64,000 bases of DNA from Ardenticatenaceae bacterium (GTDB lineage: Bacteria; Chloroflexota; Anaerolineae; Promineifilales; Promineifilaceae): contig JASJCR010000044.1 in assembly GCA_030065875.1 (NCBI GenBank), forward strand, positions 1 to 64,000, written 5' to 3'. The position numbers and the translations under genes were made by a program. Positions within the stretch are counted from its first letter, which is position 1; each line of letters begins with the position of its first letter. Below, piece by piece: positions 33,258 through 42,868 of this stretch. The notes below the pieces were generated by a model that searched no databases, had not been told where the DNA came from, and worked only from the letters and a program-made list of their open reading frames with translations.

Positions 33258-35153
33258 ATGAGAACTTTGTACTATATTGTGACATCTGCTCTGGTGCGCG
33301 GCTTAATCGGCCAGGGAATCACGGCCTTTGTCGTTTACCAAGGCATGGTGTCCCTGCGGAACGCCCTGGGGTATGACACGACCCAGGGTGTATACGATGA
33401 GCCATCCGGGGTGATGGCCGCCTTGATCAGCGTCATCGGCTTCTTGCTGGCCGCCGGGGTATTTACCGACTGGCTCAAATGGATCGGTGGAGAAGATCCG
33501 CCGCTGAAGCACGGTGCCCAAGGACGGCCGGAGTGGACCCGGTACATCAACGTCGATGTCAATCACAAAGTAATTGGCATCCAGTACGGCATCGCCAGCA
33601 TGGTGATTCTCCTGCTGGGCGGTTTGCTGGCCATAATCTTCCGTCTGGAACTGGCCATGCCGGGTCTGCAGTTTCTCGATGGGGACGCTTATAACACCCT
33701 CTTCAGCGCCCACGGCATCATTATGATTGTGTCGATCTTCTCCGGAATTGCGGCGATGATCAACTATCTGGGTCCGGTGATGATCGGGGCCAGCGATATG
33801 TCGTTCCCCCGCCTAAATGCGTTTAGCTACTGGGTATCGATTCCGGCCGCAACGGTTTTGCTCTCCGCTCTGGTAGTTGGCGGCTGGGACACCGGCTGGG
33901 TCGCCTACCCCACTCACAGCACCACCACGACGATGTTGGGGGTGCAGATGTTCCTCCTAGGCTTTTATATCAACGGTTTCTCCTCGATCGCGTCCGGTTT
34001 AAACATGGTGGTGACCACCGTGTACATGCGGGCCAAGGGGATGAGCTACTTCCGCATGCCGATTTTTGTGTGGGCGGCCGTTTCCGCCTCAATTTTGCAG
34101 GCGACCATTACCCAAACGGTGGGGTTGGCCCTGACCATGGTGGTCGCGCAGCGGGCGCTTGGATTGGAATTTTTCACCCCGGTCACCGATCCGGCACTTA
34201 TCGAGCTGGGGTTTCCCGGTGGTGATCCAACCCTTTATCAACACCTTTTCTGGTTTTACTCCCATCCGGCCGTTTACGTGTGGATTTTGCCGGGCTTAGG
34301 GGTTATTTCTGAACTCCTGCCGGTTTTCACCCGTAAACCGCTATTCGGATATAAATGGATCGCCCTTTCCAGCGTGGGGATCGCCCTCGTCGGCTCGATT
34401 GTCTGGGCGCACCACATGTTTACCTCCGGTATGCCGGTCACCTGGAAAATCCCGTTTATGATTTCGACTCTTTTTGTGGCCATTCCCACAGGGGTCAAAT
34501 TCTTTAGTTGGGTGGCGACGATTTGGGAAGGGAAAATGCGGTTTGATACCCCGATGCTCTTTGTGCTGGGGGCGATTTCCGTCTTTCTCCTCGGTGGATT
34601 GAGCGGCCCGATTCTGGGTACAATCGCCACGGATATGCACCTTCATGACTCATACTTCGTGGTCGGTCATTTCCACGCCACGATTTTTGGTGGCTTTGTC
34701 TTCCCCTTCTTTGCTGCGATTTATTACTGGTGGCCCAAAGCCACCGGCAAGATGTACAGCGAGGCTTTGGGCAAGCTGCATTTCTGGATCATGGTGCCCG
34801 GTTTCTGGGTGATGAGTCTGACCCAGATGCGCACCGGCGTGCTGGGGATGCGCCGCCGTATTGCCGACTATGGCCCTGATCTGGGAATTGCCGACGAGCA
34901 GGCGCTGATCACGGTCGCCACGTTGGCGATCGGCTGGTCGATTTTAATCATGCTGTATAACCTGATTGTCAGCCTCCGCTCCCAGGAAGAGGCGGTGCCC
35001 AATCCGTGGGGATCTCGCTCTCCGGAATTTATGTCCCCATCCCCGCTGCCTGAATTTAACTTTGATGGACCGATTCAGGTGATTGGCGAGCCGTACGATT
35101 ACGGCCTGGATGATTCTACCTACGTGGTACCGGCCTCAGCGGCAGGCGATTGA
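33258..35153 (+). CDS. coxA: Cytochrome c oxidase subunit I, A2-like
   Basis: Protein of 631 aa with at least 12 TM helices. Haem and copper ligands are visible: His in LFSAHGIIM, WFYSHPAVYVW (CuB His and the Tyr partner region), WAHHMFTSGMP (two CuB His), and HLHDSYFVVGHFH (haem ligands). The motif YSHPAV replaces the Glu of HPEV; by established classification this marks A2-type oxidases, which pump protons without that Glu. Starts GTG 33252, TTG 33255 and ATG 33258 are possible; GGAGGG favours the ATG. Catalytic core of a caa3-like oxidase. Confidence 0.95.
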   Translation: MRTLYYIVTSALVRGLIGQGITAFVVYQGMVSLRNALGYDTTQGVYDEPSGVMAALISVIGFLLAAGVFTDWLKWIGGEDPPLKHGAQGRPEWTRYINVDVNHKVIGIQYGIASMVILLLGGLLAIIFRLELAMPGLQFLDGDAYNTLFSAHGIIMIVSIFSGIAAMINYLGPVMIGASDMSFPRLNAFSYWVSIPAATVLLSALVVGGWDTGWVAYPTHSTTTTMLGVQMFLLGFYINGFSSIASGLNMVVTTVYMRAKGMSYFRMPIFVWAAVSASILQATITQTVGLALTMVVAQRALGLEFFTPVTDPALIELGFPGGDPTLYQHLFWFYSHPAVYVWILPGLGVISELLPVFTRKPLFGYKWIALSSVGIALVGSIVWAHHMFTSGMPVTWKIPFMISTLFVAIPTGVKFFSWVATIWEGKMRFDTPMLFVLGAISVFLLGGLSGPILGTIATDMHLHDSYFVVGHFHATIFGGFVFPFFAAIYYWWPKATGKMYSEALGKLHFWIMVPGFWVMSLTQMRTGVLGMRRRIADYGPDLGIADEQALITVATLAIGWSILIMLYNLIVSLRSQEEAVPNPWGSRSPEFMSPSPLPEFNFDGPIQVIGEPYDYGLDDSTYVVPASAAGD

Positions 35154-35170
35154 TTTGACTTTTAGGGGCG

Positions 35171-35200
35171 GAAACTCTTTTGGGAGTTTCTGCTCTTTTA
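35171..35200 (+). terminator. Weak hairpin between coxA and the subunit IV gene
   Basis: Seven-bp stem GAAACTC/GAGTTTC (35171-35177 and 35184-35190) followed by TGCTCTTTTA. It may reduce, not stop, transcription into the rest of the operon. Confidence 0.4.
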
Positions 35201-35216
35201 TTTGAGGAGATTTCTC

Positions 35217-35426
35217 GTGTCTGAACCCACCAAAAGCGGCTCAATCTATAGACGGGGCAACACGGCCGCGTTCTGGCTTGTTGTGATTACCGTTATTGAA
35301 TTAATCCTGGCGTTGACTTTTGAATCAGCGATTTTGTTGATCCTGCTGTCCATTGGTAAAGCAGGGATTATTCTTCAGGTCTTTATGAATATTTCCCGCC
35401 TGTGGAATCCGGAGGAACATCACTAA
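35217..35426 (+). CDS. Cytochrome c oxidase subunit IV-like protein
   Basis: Protein of 69 aa with two TM helices (AAFWLVVITVIELILAL and AILLILLSIGKAGIILQVFM), the layout of small prokaryotic oxidase subunit IV. Start at GTG 35217 after TTGAGGAGA. Its stop shares a base with the coxC start (TAATG), and the order II-I-IV-III fits. Confidence 0.75.
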   Translation: MSEPTKSGSIYRRGNTAAFWLVVITVIELILALTFESAILLILLSIGKAGIILQVFMNISRLWNPEEHH

Positions 35427-36055
35427 TGAGCGCCGTTGCCCACGATCACGATCATCACAACCCGATGGAGCCCACCCGATCTGAGCAGGTCAAGATGAAC
35501 CGGCTCGGTTTGTGGGTGTTTTGCTTGTCAGAATCATTTTTATTTTTTGCCCTGCTGGGGACCCGCTTCTATTTATGGCGCAACCCGGTCGATGGGATTA
35601 TCCGGCCGGATTTGGCCCAGATCCCGGCGTTTATCTTTACCGGCGTGCTCCTGGCCAGCAGTTACTTTATGAATCGCGCTGAAGTCGCTATTTCCAAAGA
35701 TGACCGTACGACGTTTAACTACAGCATGCTGCTAACGGCCGCCCTTGGTTTGGTCTTCCTGTTTGGCGTGGTATTGGTTGAGTGGGGTTTGGCAACCGGG
35801 CCGGAACTGCTGTTGGGCGATGGGGCTTTTGGTGCCGTCTTTTATGCCATGACCGGGATGCACGCCTTACATGTCATCATGGGCATCGCCCTGATACTCA
35901 TCGTTTGGAACAACGGCCGGAAAGGATTGTATACCGCTGAAGATCACTGGGCGGTTGAAGCGTGCGCAATCTTCTGGCATTACGTTGACCTGGTGTGGGT
36001 CTTTTTCTATCCGGCCCTGTACCTTATCGGCACGGCGATTGAACTACACCATTAA
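35426..36055 (+). CDS. coxC: Cytochrome c oxidase subunit III
   Basis: Protein of 209 aa with five TM helices; His-rich start (AHDHDHHN). Family phrases: NRLGLWVFCLSESFLF, FTGVLLASSYFMNRAE, GMHALHVIMGI, HWAVEACAIFWHYVDLVWVFFYPALYL. It is the five-helix form without the first two helices of the long form. Start at ATG 35426, coupled to the preceding gene. Confidence 0.93.
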   Translation: MSAVAHDHDHHNPMEPTRSEQVKMNRLGLWVFCLSESFLFFALLGTRFYLWRNPVDGIIRPDLAQIPAFIFTGVLLASSYFMNRAEVAISKDDRTTFNYSMLLTAALGLVFLFGVVLVEWGLATGPELLLGDGAFGAVFYAMTGMHALHVIMGIALILIVWNNGRKGLYTAEDHWAVEACAIFWHYVDLVWVFFYPALYLIGTAIELHH

Positions 36056-36061
36056 GAAAAG

Positions 36062-36096
36062 CAATTAGCTGTTAGCAATTAGCTATTAGCTATTAA
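36062..36096. repeat. Heptameric tandem repeat (unit attagct)
   Basis: Units attagct and gttagca between coxC and ctaG, reaching to four bases before the ctaG ATG, so that gene has no normal ribosome site. Confidence 0.85.
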
Positions 36097-36099
36097 ATT

Positions 36100-37011
36100 A
36101 TGGATCCTGTTACGATCAGGCTGTTAACTTCTTGGGAGTTGCGGCCTGTTTTATTTTTACTGCTCCTCTTTATGGCTACCCTGTACACGCTGGGGTGGCA
36201 GCGGCTGCGCGTACAGCGACGAAGTCGGCGTTTAGCCAGGCCGTGGCGGCTGATTTTTTACTGGTTGGCGATCATTTTTATCATTGTGTCCTTGATGTCG
36301 CCGATCGAAGTGCTGAGCGGGGACCTGTTTTTTATGCACATGATCCAGCATTTGCTGCTGACGATGTTTGCCGCCCCGCTGCTGATGCTGGCTAATCCGC
36401 TGCCATTTTTGTTGTGGGGGCTGCCGCGCAAGCTGCGCCGGCGTTTCGGCCGAATTTTATCCCGCTTGTTAAACCAAAAATCTCGTTTTCGGCAGGCCGC
36501 CCGATCGAGTACAACCCCGGCGATTGTGTGGTTGATCATGCTGAGTACGCTGTGGATTTGGCACGATACGCGCATGTATGAGCTGGCCCTGCGTCGCGAA
36601 TGGGCGCATGACCTGGAGCATTTTACCTTTTTTGCCTCGGCCGCTCTCTACTGGTGGCTGGTAACCGGTGCCGGTCCGCGTATTCACAAAAACATGTCCT
36701 ACTTTGGCAAGGTGGGCTACCTGCTGGCGGGGATTCCCTCAACTTTTATATTAGGAGTCGCCATCGCTTTTGCCGCATCACCCCTTTATCCGTATTATGA
36801 AACGAGGCCCCGCCTGCTAAATTTAACGGTCATGGATGACCAGACGATTGGCGGCATCATCATGTGGGTGGCCGGAAGCATGATGTATGTTTTGGCGGCT
36901 GTGGCCGTGATTGGGGTGTGGATGGTTGAGCAAGAAAGAAGACAGCAATTACGGATGAGGGGCCAAAGACCAGAGACGAGAGACGAGAGACCAGAGATGG
37001 AAGACCTGTAG
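36100..37011 (+). CDS. ctaG: CtaG/caa3-type oxidase assembly protein
   Basis: Membrane protein of 303 aa with seven TM segments. Family features: SPIEVLSGDLFFMHMIQHLLLTMFAAPLL (the HMxQH motif), NPLPFLLWGLP, WIWHDTRMYELAL, DLEHFTFFASAALYWW and DDQTIGGIIMWV. It is thought to help insert CuB in subunit I. The last 15 or so residues (QRPETRDERPEMED) come from a heptamer repeat (gagacga units, 36968-37000), so the tail is probably not conserved. Confidence 0.88.
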   Translation: MDPVTIRLLTSWELRPVLFLLLLFMATLYTLGWQRLRVQRRSRRLARPWRLIFYWLAIIFIIVSLMSPIEVLSGDLFFMHMIQHLLLTMFAAPLLMLANPLPFLLWGLPRKLRRRFGRILSRLLNQKSRFRQAARSSTTPAIVWLIMLSTLWIWHDTRMYELALRREWAHDLEHFTFFASAALYWWLVTGAGPRIHKNMSYFGKVGYLLAGIPSTFILGVAIAFAASPLYPYYETRPRLLNLTVMDDQTIGGIIMWVAGSMMYVLAAVAVIGVWMVEQERRQQLRMRGQRPETRDERPEMEDL

Positions 37012-37116
37012 TGCTTAGAAGCAGGTGAATAAGGGGCGGGTGATTCTAAGCGCTTTTACGTCCTAACCAAATAGATGTCAAGGTTTTCAGAAACTTGACT
37101 TCTGCCAACGAACCAG

Positions 37117-37653
37117 ATGATTAAAAAAATTTATTTCACATCGATCTTTATTTTAATTGTAGGGATTCTGGCGCTGCTGCCGGTAACCGCCTATGGTCAC
37201 GGCGGAGGGCGGCCGCAGCTGTTTCGCGAACCGGCCGGTCCGTATCTCGTGTCGGTGTGGTCTTTGCCGGATCCGATGACCGTGGGTGAAGTGAATCTTG
37301 TTGTTTTGGTGACCGGCAATCAGGAAGGGGCGGTTGATAATTATATTCTCGATGCGGATATTGACATATCGCTTCGTCGAGGATTGAGTACCGTTGAGAC
37401 GCGGGCGACCCACGATCAGGCGACCAATAACTTATTTTATGAAAGCTACTTTGATATCGATCGTGCCGGGACGTGGAACGTCAACGTCACCGTTAACGGT
37501 CCGGCCGGAGAGGGCACGGCCTCTTTTTCGATGGACGTGCTCGATGAAGGGGGAACATCGATCAACTGGCTCTTCTATGGCGGCATTGGGGTAGGCATTC
37601 TCGTGATCGTAGGTTTGATTTGGCAGTTTATGACGGAGGAGGAAGAAGTTTAA
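37117..37653 (+). CDS. YtkA/FixH-like membrane protein of the cox operon
   Basis: Protein of 178 aa: signal sequence ending AYGHGGG, an Ig-like extracytoplasmic domain (residues about 45-145, with EVNLVVLVTGNQ and a final strand ASFSMDVLDEG), a TM helix (about 148-168) and an acidic tail EEEEV. The HGGG near the mature N-terminus could bind copper. Genes of this type lie in many cox operons and are linked to copper handling; the role here is inferred from position. Confidence 0.65.
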   Translation: MIKKIYFTSIFILIVGILALLPVTAYGHGGGRPQLFREPAGPYLVSVWSLPDPMTVGEVNLVVLVTGNQEGAVDNYILDADIDISLRRGLSTVETRATHDQATNNLFYESYFDIDRAGTWNVNVTVNGPAGEGTASFSMDVLDEGGTSINWLFYGGIGVGILVIVGLIWQFMTEEEEV

Positions 37654-37656
37654 GAA

Positions 37657-37692
37657 GTACTGAGTACTTGGCACTCAGCACTCAGCACTCAC
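37657..37692. repeat. Heptameric tandem repeat (unit actcagc)
   Basis: Units actcagc in the short gap before the SURF1 gene, ending two bases from its ATG and replacing any ribosome site. Confidence 0.85.
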
Positions 37693-37693
37693 C

Positions 37694-38428
37694 ATGTTGC
37701 CTCCCTTTTTTTCTCCTCGCTGGCGCTGGCCAACCGTGGCTGTGATCCTGGGCATGATTTTTCTGGCCCGACTGGGTGCCTGGCAGCTTGATCGGCTCGA
37801 GTGGCGGCGCGGTTTAAACGCCCAGAAGGCGGCTGAACTGGCTCTGCCACCGCTGTCGCTTAACGACGATTTGGCCGAGTTTGATTTGCCTCAGATGGCC
37901 AATCGTCAAGTCACCGCCGCCGGCACCTATGATTATATCAACCAATTTGTCGTTGAATCACAGGTGCTTAACGGGCAGCCCGGCCGGTACCTGGTGACGC
38001 CGCTGCTGCTTGACGGTCGGGATGAGGCGGTGTTGGTCAATCGCGGGTGGATTCCGGCCGCAGAAAGCGATTTTTCCCAGTTCAATTTTGCGAGTGACGC
38101 TGAGGTATTTGGGTATATCCAGCCGGGTGAAACCCTCAGCGGCGGCCGTCAAACGGAAATATCGGCCGGGAACGTGGTGTACAGACTCGATGTGGCCGCC
38201 ATCGGGGAGACGCTGCCTTATCCGATTTTGCCGGTTTATATTTTGCAGCCCCCATCGGAAAACCCCGGCCTGGATTTACCCTACCAAATTGAGCCCGATT
38301 TATCGCTCGACGAGGGGAGTCATTTGAGCTACGCCATTCAGTGGTTCAGCTTCTCGCTGCTGCTGGGCGGGATTTATTGGTATTATGTCAAAAAGAATAG
38401 CCAATTGCCAATAGCTAATAGTCAATAG
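37694..38428 (+). CDS. SURF1-family oxidase assembly protein
   Basis: Protein of 244 aa with the two-TM hairpin layout: N-terminal helix with LARLGAWQLDRLEWRRGLN, an outside domain with the signature VLVNRGWIP and GRYLVTPLLL, and a C-terminal helix HLSYAIQWFSFSLLLGGIYWYYV. SURF1 assists haem a insertion in oxidase subunit I. The end of the protein (SQLPIANSQ) is encoded by a heptamer array. Confidence 0.9.
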   Translation: MLPPFFSPRWRWPTVAVILGMIFLARLGAWQLDRLEWRRGLNAQKAAELALPPLSLNDDLAEFDLPQMANRQVTAAGTYDYINQFVVESQVLNGQPGRYLVTPLLLDGRDEAVLVNRGWIPAAESDFSQFNFASDAEVFGYIQPGETLSGGRQTEISAGNVVYRLDVAAIGETLPYPILPVYILQPPSENPGLDLPYQIEPDLSLDEGSHLSYAIQWFSFSLLLGGIYWYYVKKNSQLPIANSQ

Positions 38429-38470
38429 TCAACTGATGGGTTAGATTTCCCATTACACCAATAGCTAATA
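38395..38470. repeat. Heptameric repeat with inverted partner (aatagct/aatagtc)
   Basis: Units aatagct and aatagtc run from the SURF1 tail; after a short hairpin-forming spacer, caatagctaataacc follows. It lies between convergent genes. Confidence 0.7.
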
Positions 38471-39241
38471 ACCACCCTCTCCCCCCTGCGGTGGCGGCAG
38501 AACAAACTCCTGCGCATATTGGGCCACAATGTTTTCCGGAGAACCATCTTGCCGGAAGTAGTGATAATAAATCGCCACAATCCCTTCGTCTACCCGTACT
38601 TCAACCGGTAAATCGCCCTCCTGTAGAAATAGGATGCCGTATTGACCTTCTGAGTGATCGGCATTGAGCGAATAGATGGCGTAGATACCGGTTAACGTCG
38701 TTAATTCTTCCAGCGTTGGCACAAGCGTTTCCGGAAAAACCCACATTCCTTCAGGCCCCAAAATTGGAATTACTTCAACAGGGGTCCCATCCTCCAGAGG
38801 AGAAGACTGATAAGGACCCGCCCAGCACTTGGGCGGGCCACCCATTCCCGTTTCATTTGTGCACGCTACCGTCGTGAATTGAACCAGTTCTCGAAGAGGG
38901 GCCGTGTCTTTTGCCCTGATCGCCTGCAAAATGCGATCGATCTCGGGAATCTGCGTTTGAATATCGAGAGAGTAGACGGCCCTCTGAGGGATCGAGAGGG
39001 ATGGCACGGCGGTTGGTGCCGGTTCATCTGGTTCGGTAGGCGAAGGTTCAGGTATGGCCGTAAGGATCAGGGTTGGCGTGGGCCATACGGCCTGATCATT
39101 CGAATTGTGTATCTTGGCCGTGTTTACAGCCGGTTCTGGCCGCGATACACTAGAGAGCGAGCCGGATAGACCTGAATCAGTTTGCGGCTGGCAGCCGATT
39201 AAGAGCAATAGCGTTGAGAGTATCCAGAAAGAGCGTTTCAT
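38465..39241 (-). CDS. Hypothetical lipoprotein, 258 aa
   Basis: Signal peptide with lipobox LIGC (Cys about 17), a Pro/Thr-rich linker (about 45-85), then an alpha/beta domain: IDRILQAIRAKDTAPLRELVQFTTVACT, GGPPKCWAG, a strand-turn LEELTTLTGIYAIY and a final strand VRVDEGIVAIYYHYF. Two Cys pairs may be bridged. AGAGGAAAA precedes the ATG. The domain looks like a stress-related NTF2-like or Cif-type secreted domain, but I do not recognise it firmly. Convergent with the SURF1 gene, divergent from the MarR gene. Confidence 0.65.
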   Translation of the reverse strand: MKRSFWILSTLLLLIGCQPQTDSGLSGSLSSVSRPEPAVNTAKIHNSNDQAVWPTPTLILTAIPEPSPTEPDEPAPTAVPSLSIPQRAVYSLDIQTQIPEIDRILQAIRAKDTAPLRELVQFTTVACTNETGMGGPPKCWAGPYQSSPLEDGTPVEVIPILGPEGMWVFPETLVPTLEELTTLTGIYAIYSLNADHSEGQYGILFLQEGDLPVEVRVDEGIVAIYYHYFRQDGSPENIVAQYAQEFVLPPPQGGEGGY

Positions 39242-39364
39242 ATTTTTCCTCTAATTCACTGTTCTTTCTATTCAGCCATACCTGAAACGTGTTCGCATGC
39301 CTCTTTTTCGATGATTGCCATATGCAAGATAAACGGAAGTGTTAACGATACGCAAAATACTTTG

Positions 39365-39411
39365 ATATTAAAATATTTAACATTGACATATTTGGCCCGT
39401 TTGGCTATTAT
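39365..39411 (+). promoter_or_regulatory. Strong sigma-70-type promoter with AT palindrome
   Basis: TTGACA (39383-39388), 17 bases, TATTAT (39406-39411), 28 bp before the MarR gene. The palindrome ATATTAAAATAT (39365-39376) just upstream could be the operator of that regulator. Confidence 0.7.
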
Positions 39412-39439
39412 TTCAACATCAAACTAATGCGAGAGGCTT

Positions 39440-39889
39440 ATGGGTACACATTACAGCGGCACACCAACAGAAGAATTGGCTTTGGCCACCTACGTCAAGC
39501 TGTCTAGGGCGGCCGACGCGGTCACCCACCGCATCAATGCGCATCTGCATCACCACGATTTAACCGTCAGTCAATTTGGCGCTTTGGAAGCTCTGTACCA
39601 TCTTGGCCCGATGCAAACCGGTGAATTGGCTGAAAAAATACTCAAATCGAGCGGCAATTTGACCCTCGTGGTGGACAACTTAGTAAAACGCCGCCTGGTT
39701 TATCGCCAGAGACGCAAAGACGATCGCCGCTGTGTCGATATCCATTTAACCGAAGATGGAACGGCATTAATTGAGCAAATTTGGCCATCTCATCTGGCCG
39801 GAGTGGTAGAGGCGATCACCGTTTTGTCCGCTGATGAACAGCGTTTGCTGGGTGATTTGTGCCGAAAGTTAGGGAAAAAAGCTGGATAG
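39440..39889 (+). CDS. MarR-family transcriptional regulator
   Basis: Protein of 149 aa. The winged helix is clear: LTVSQFGALEALYHLGPMQTGELAEKILKSSGNLTLVVDNLVKRRLVYRQ, wing KDDRRCVDIHLTEDG. GAGAGG precedes the ATG. It is followed by a ring-cleaving dioxygenase and an esterase, as MhqR genes are in Bacillus, where the repressor responds to quinones. The strong promoter in front suggests autoregulation. It is separated from the dioxygenase by a hairpin cluster. Confidence 0.88.
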   Translation: MGTHYSGTPTEELALATYVKLSRAADAVTHRINAHLHHHDLTVSQFGALEALYHLGPMQTGELAEKILKSSGNLTLVVDNLVKRRLVYRQRRKDDRRCVDIHLTEDGTALIEQIWPSHLAGVVEAITVLSADEQRLLGDLCRKLGKKAG

Positions 39890-40063
39890 CACGGAGCTTC
39901 GCGGCTCTTAGCTGAACAGCGCGGTGCTCGCGCACCTCTCAGCTCGGCGCTATCGCGCCTTACAGCCTAAAGCTTATCGCTGAAAGGCCGGAGGCCGGGC
40001 TGAACGCTAAAAGGAGCGAAGCTCCGTGCTAATCAGCTATCAGGCCCGGAGGGCCGTGCTAAT
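39889..40063. repeat. Array of five or more small GC hairpins
   Basis: In 170 bp there are successive palindromes: ggagcttcgcggctc, gcgcggtgctcgcgc, ggcgctatcgcgcc, ggccggaggcc, ggagcgaagctcc and ggcccggagggcc, separated by 8-20 bases of similar spacer (agctgaa, gctaatcagctatca). The 3' part ends 16 bp before the dioxygenase start. Confidence 0.75.
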
Positions 40064-40078
40064 CAAGGAGATACCAAC

Positions 40079-41037
<959 letters not shown>

Positions 41038-41041
<4 letters not shown>

Positions 41042-41688
41042 GTGAACGTGAAAGGGGGCCCCATCAGGGGCAGAAGGTTGTTCACGCCGGTCGGCCGCTG
41101 GGTGAGGCGCAGGCTGCTGTTATTCTCGTCCACGGCCGCGGGGCCTCAGCGGAGAGCATCCTCGACCTTGGCCGGGCGCTTTACGATGAGCGCTTGGCTT
41201 ATCTGGCACCACAGGCGGCCGGGCATACCTGGTATCCCCACAGCTTCCTGTCACCCATTTCTGCCAACGAACCCGGGATTTCCAGCGGGCTGCAGGTCGT
41301 TGCCGACCTTGTCAAAGAGGTTGAAGCAGATGGGATTCCGGCCGAGAAAATCATCGTTGGAGGATTTTCGCAAGGGGCGTGTTTGGCCAGCGAATTTGTC
41401 GTTCGACACCCGCGTCGGTATGGTGGACTGCTGGCTTTTAGCGGCGGCGTTATTGGACCATTGGGCATGAACCGAAACGATCGCGGCGATTTGAACGGCA
41501 CACCGGCGTTTTTGGGATGCAGCGATGTCGATTTTCACATTCCGGTTGAACGGGTGCATGAAACCGACACGATTTTACAAAACCTGGGTGGGGTGGTGAA
41601 TAAGCAAATCTACGCCGGGATGGGGCACACCATCATTCAGGAAGAGATCGATGAGGCGATGAAAATTGTGACCGATCTCTTTCAATAA
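41038..41688 (+). CDS. Alpha/beta hydrolase, carboxylesterase (MhqD-like)
   Basis: Protein of 216 aa. Nucleophile Ser111 in GGFSQGACLA, Asp in the CSDVDFHIP region, His197 in GMGHTI, and the oxyanion region VHGRGAS. Phospholipase/carboxylesterase family. Coupled to the dioxygenase (ATGA), so the two should act on one pathway, probably detoxification of quinone-like compounds sensed by the MarR protein. Confidence 0.87.
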
Positions 41689-41747
41689 GTAATCTTTGAT
41701 AAATCTTTTATCATTCAAATAAGTACACCGTTACAAAAATATTCTTA

Positions 41748-42183
41748 ACTTCTTATTGTTAGATACGCCTTATTGCCGCAGCCGAATAAATTCGGCCGCT
41801 ACGGAAACCGAAACGCGATATTGAAGATTTACTAATCAATGCGGATATGAACCATCTTTAAAAACAAGCCCGTCATCCCCGCGCAGGCGGGGATCCACCG
41901 GTAGCAAGCCAATGGATTCCCGCGAAAGCGGGAATGACGCTGCTGTATCGGTATTGGTTTATCAAAACTCAATATCCAGTTTCGGTCTCCATGGCCGATG
42001 GATTTATTCATCGGCCAAGAAAGGTAGCAACAAGTTTAAAGTTAGGAAAACATTTGTTACACAGTAATAAGTGGTTTACAAAAACCGTTCAAAAATAATT
42101 TGTCCGCAGACCCTGTAGGGGTGAACCAAAGGTTCGCAGATTTGAAGAGAAAATTCTGGGTTTATCCGTGGTAATCTGCGGCT
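41748..42183. repeat. Composite dispersed repeat, copy B
   Basis: The 538-bp gap 41689-42226 is almost all repeat. 41760-41817 and 41985-42072 are inverted, closely similar versions of the modules at 31826-32035. Between them a 170-bp piece is inserted that carries two opposed GC hairpins (ccccgcgcaggcgggg and attcccgcgaaagcgggaat) and matches 2283-2490. 42068-42183 is a worn cgcagatt module. No gene seen. Confidence 0.8.
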
Positions 42184-42226
42184 AAAAATATTTGTGAGTT
42201 GAAGCACTTAAAGGCAGGTATAAGTT

Positions 42227-42868
42227 ATGCAAAAAATTCAAACGCAGGGCGTACACCACATCACGTTTGTGGGGGCTGATCGACAAACCTCCATTGATTT
42301 TTGGGAAGGGGTTTTGGGCATGCCGATGATATTTGAGCAGCCAAACCTCGATGCACCAGCGCAAAACCATCTTTACTTTGATCCGGGTGACGGCCGGTTG
42401 ATCACCGTGTTTACCAATGAAAACCGCAAACCGGATCCGGCGCACAATCCGGAAGGCATCGGCAATTTGCAGCACATCGCCTTTACCGTTTCGCGGGCCA
42501 CTTACACGCAGGCCAAGAGCCGCTTAGACGAGCGCGGGATCAAAAATACCGGGGAAGTGGATCGCGGATTTATGTATTCAATTTATTTTCGCGATCCGCT
42601 GGGGCAGTTAATCGAATTGGCCTGCTATAAATTTGATCCGCCGGTGGGCGTAACCCATGCGGAAGTGCTTCTGGAAGCGCATTTGCTGCGCACCAGCCAG
42701 AATGACTACAATATCACCGATGCGCATTTGGCAGATGCGATTGAGATATTAACCCGTCGGACCACGCGTTCCTTATCGGATGATCGGACCCCCAAAGATC
42801 CATATGCCCGGGTACGAAACGACAAGGACCGGTCCGACCACCATATTGAGGAGGTAAACCGTGGCTGA
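42227..42868 (+). CDS. VOC-family (glyoxalase-like) protein
   Basis: Protein of 213 aa: one or two VOC modules with GVHHITFVGAD, NLQHIAFTV and GQLIELACYKFDPP supplying the usual His/His/Glu ligands, plus a C-terminal helical tail of about 60 residues that is charged (TRRTTRSLSDDRTP). Related to catechol dioxygenase-like or glyoxalase-like enzymes; substrate unknown. It overlaps the ferredoxin gene by eight bases. Confidence 0.82.
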   Translation: MQKIQTQGVHHITFVGADRQTSIDFWEGVLGMPMIFEQPNLDAPAQNHLYFDPGDGRLITVFTNENRKPDPAHNPEGIGNLQHIAFTVSRATYTQAKSRLDERGIKNTGEVDRGFMYSIYFRDPLGQLIELACYKFDPPVGVTHAEVLLEAHLLRTSQNDYNITDAHLADAIEILTRRTTRSLSDDRTPKDPYARVRNDKDRSDHHIEEVNRG

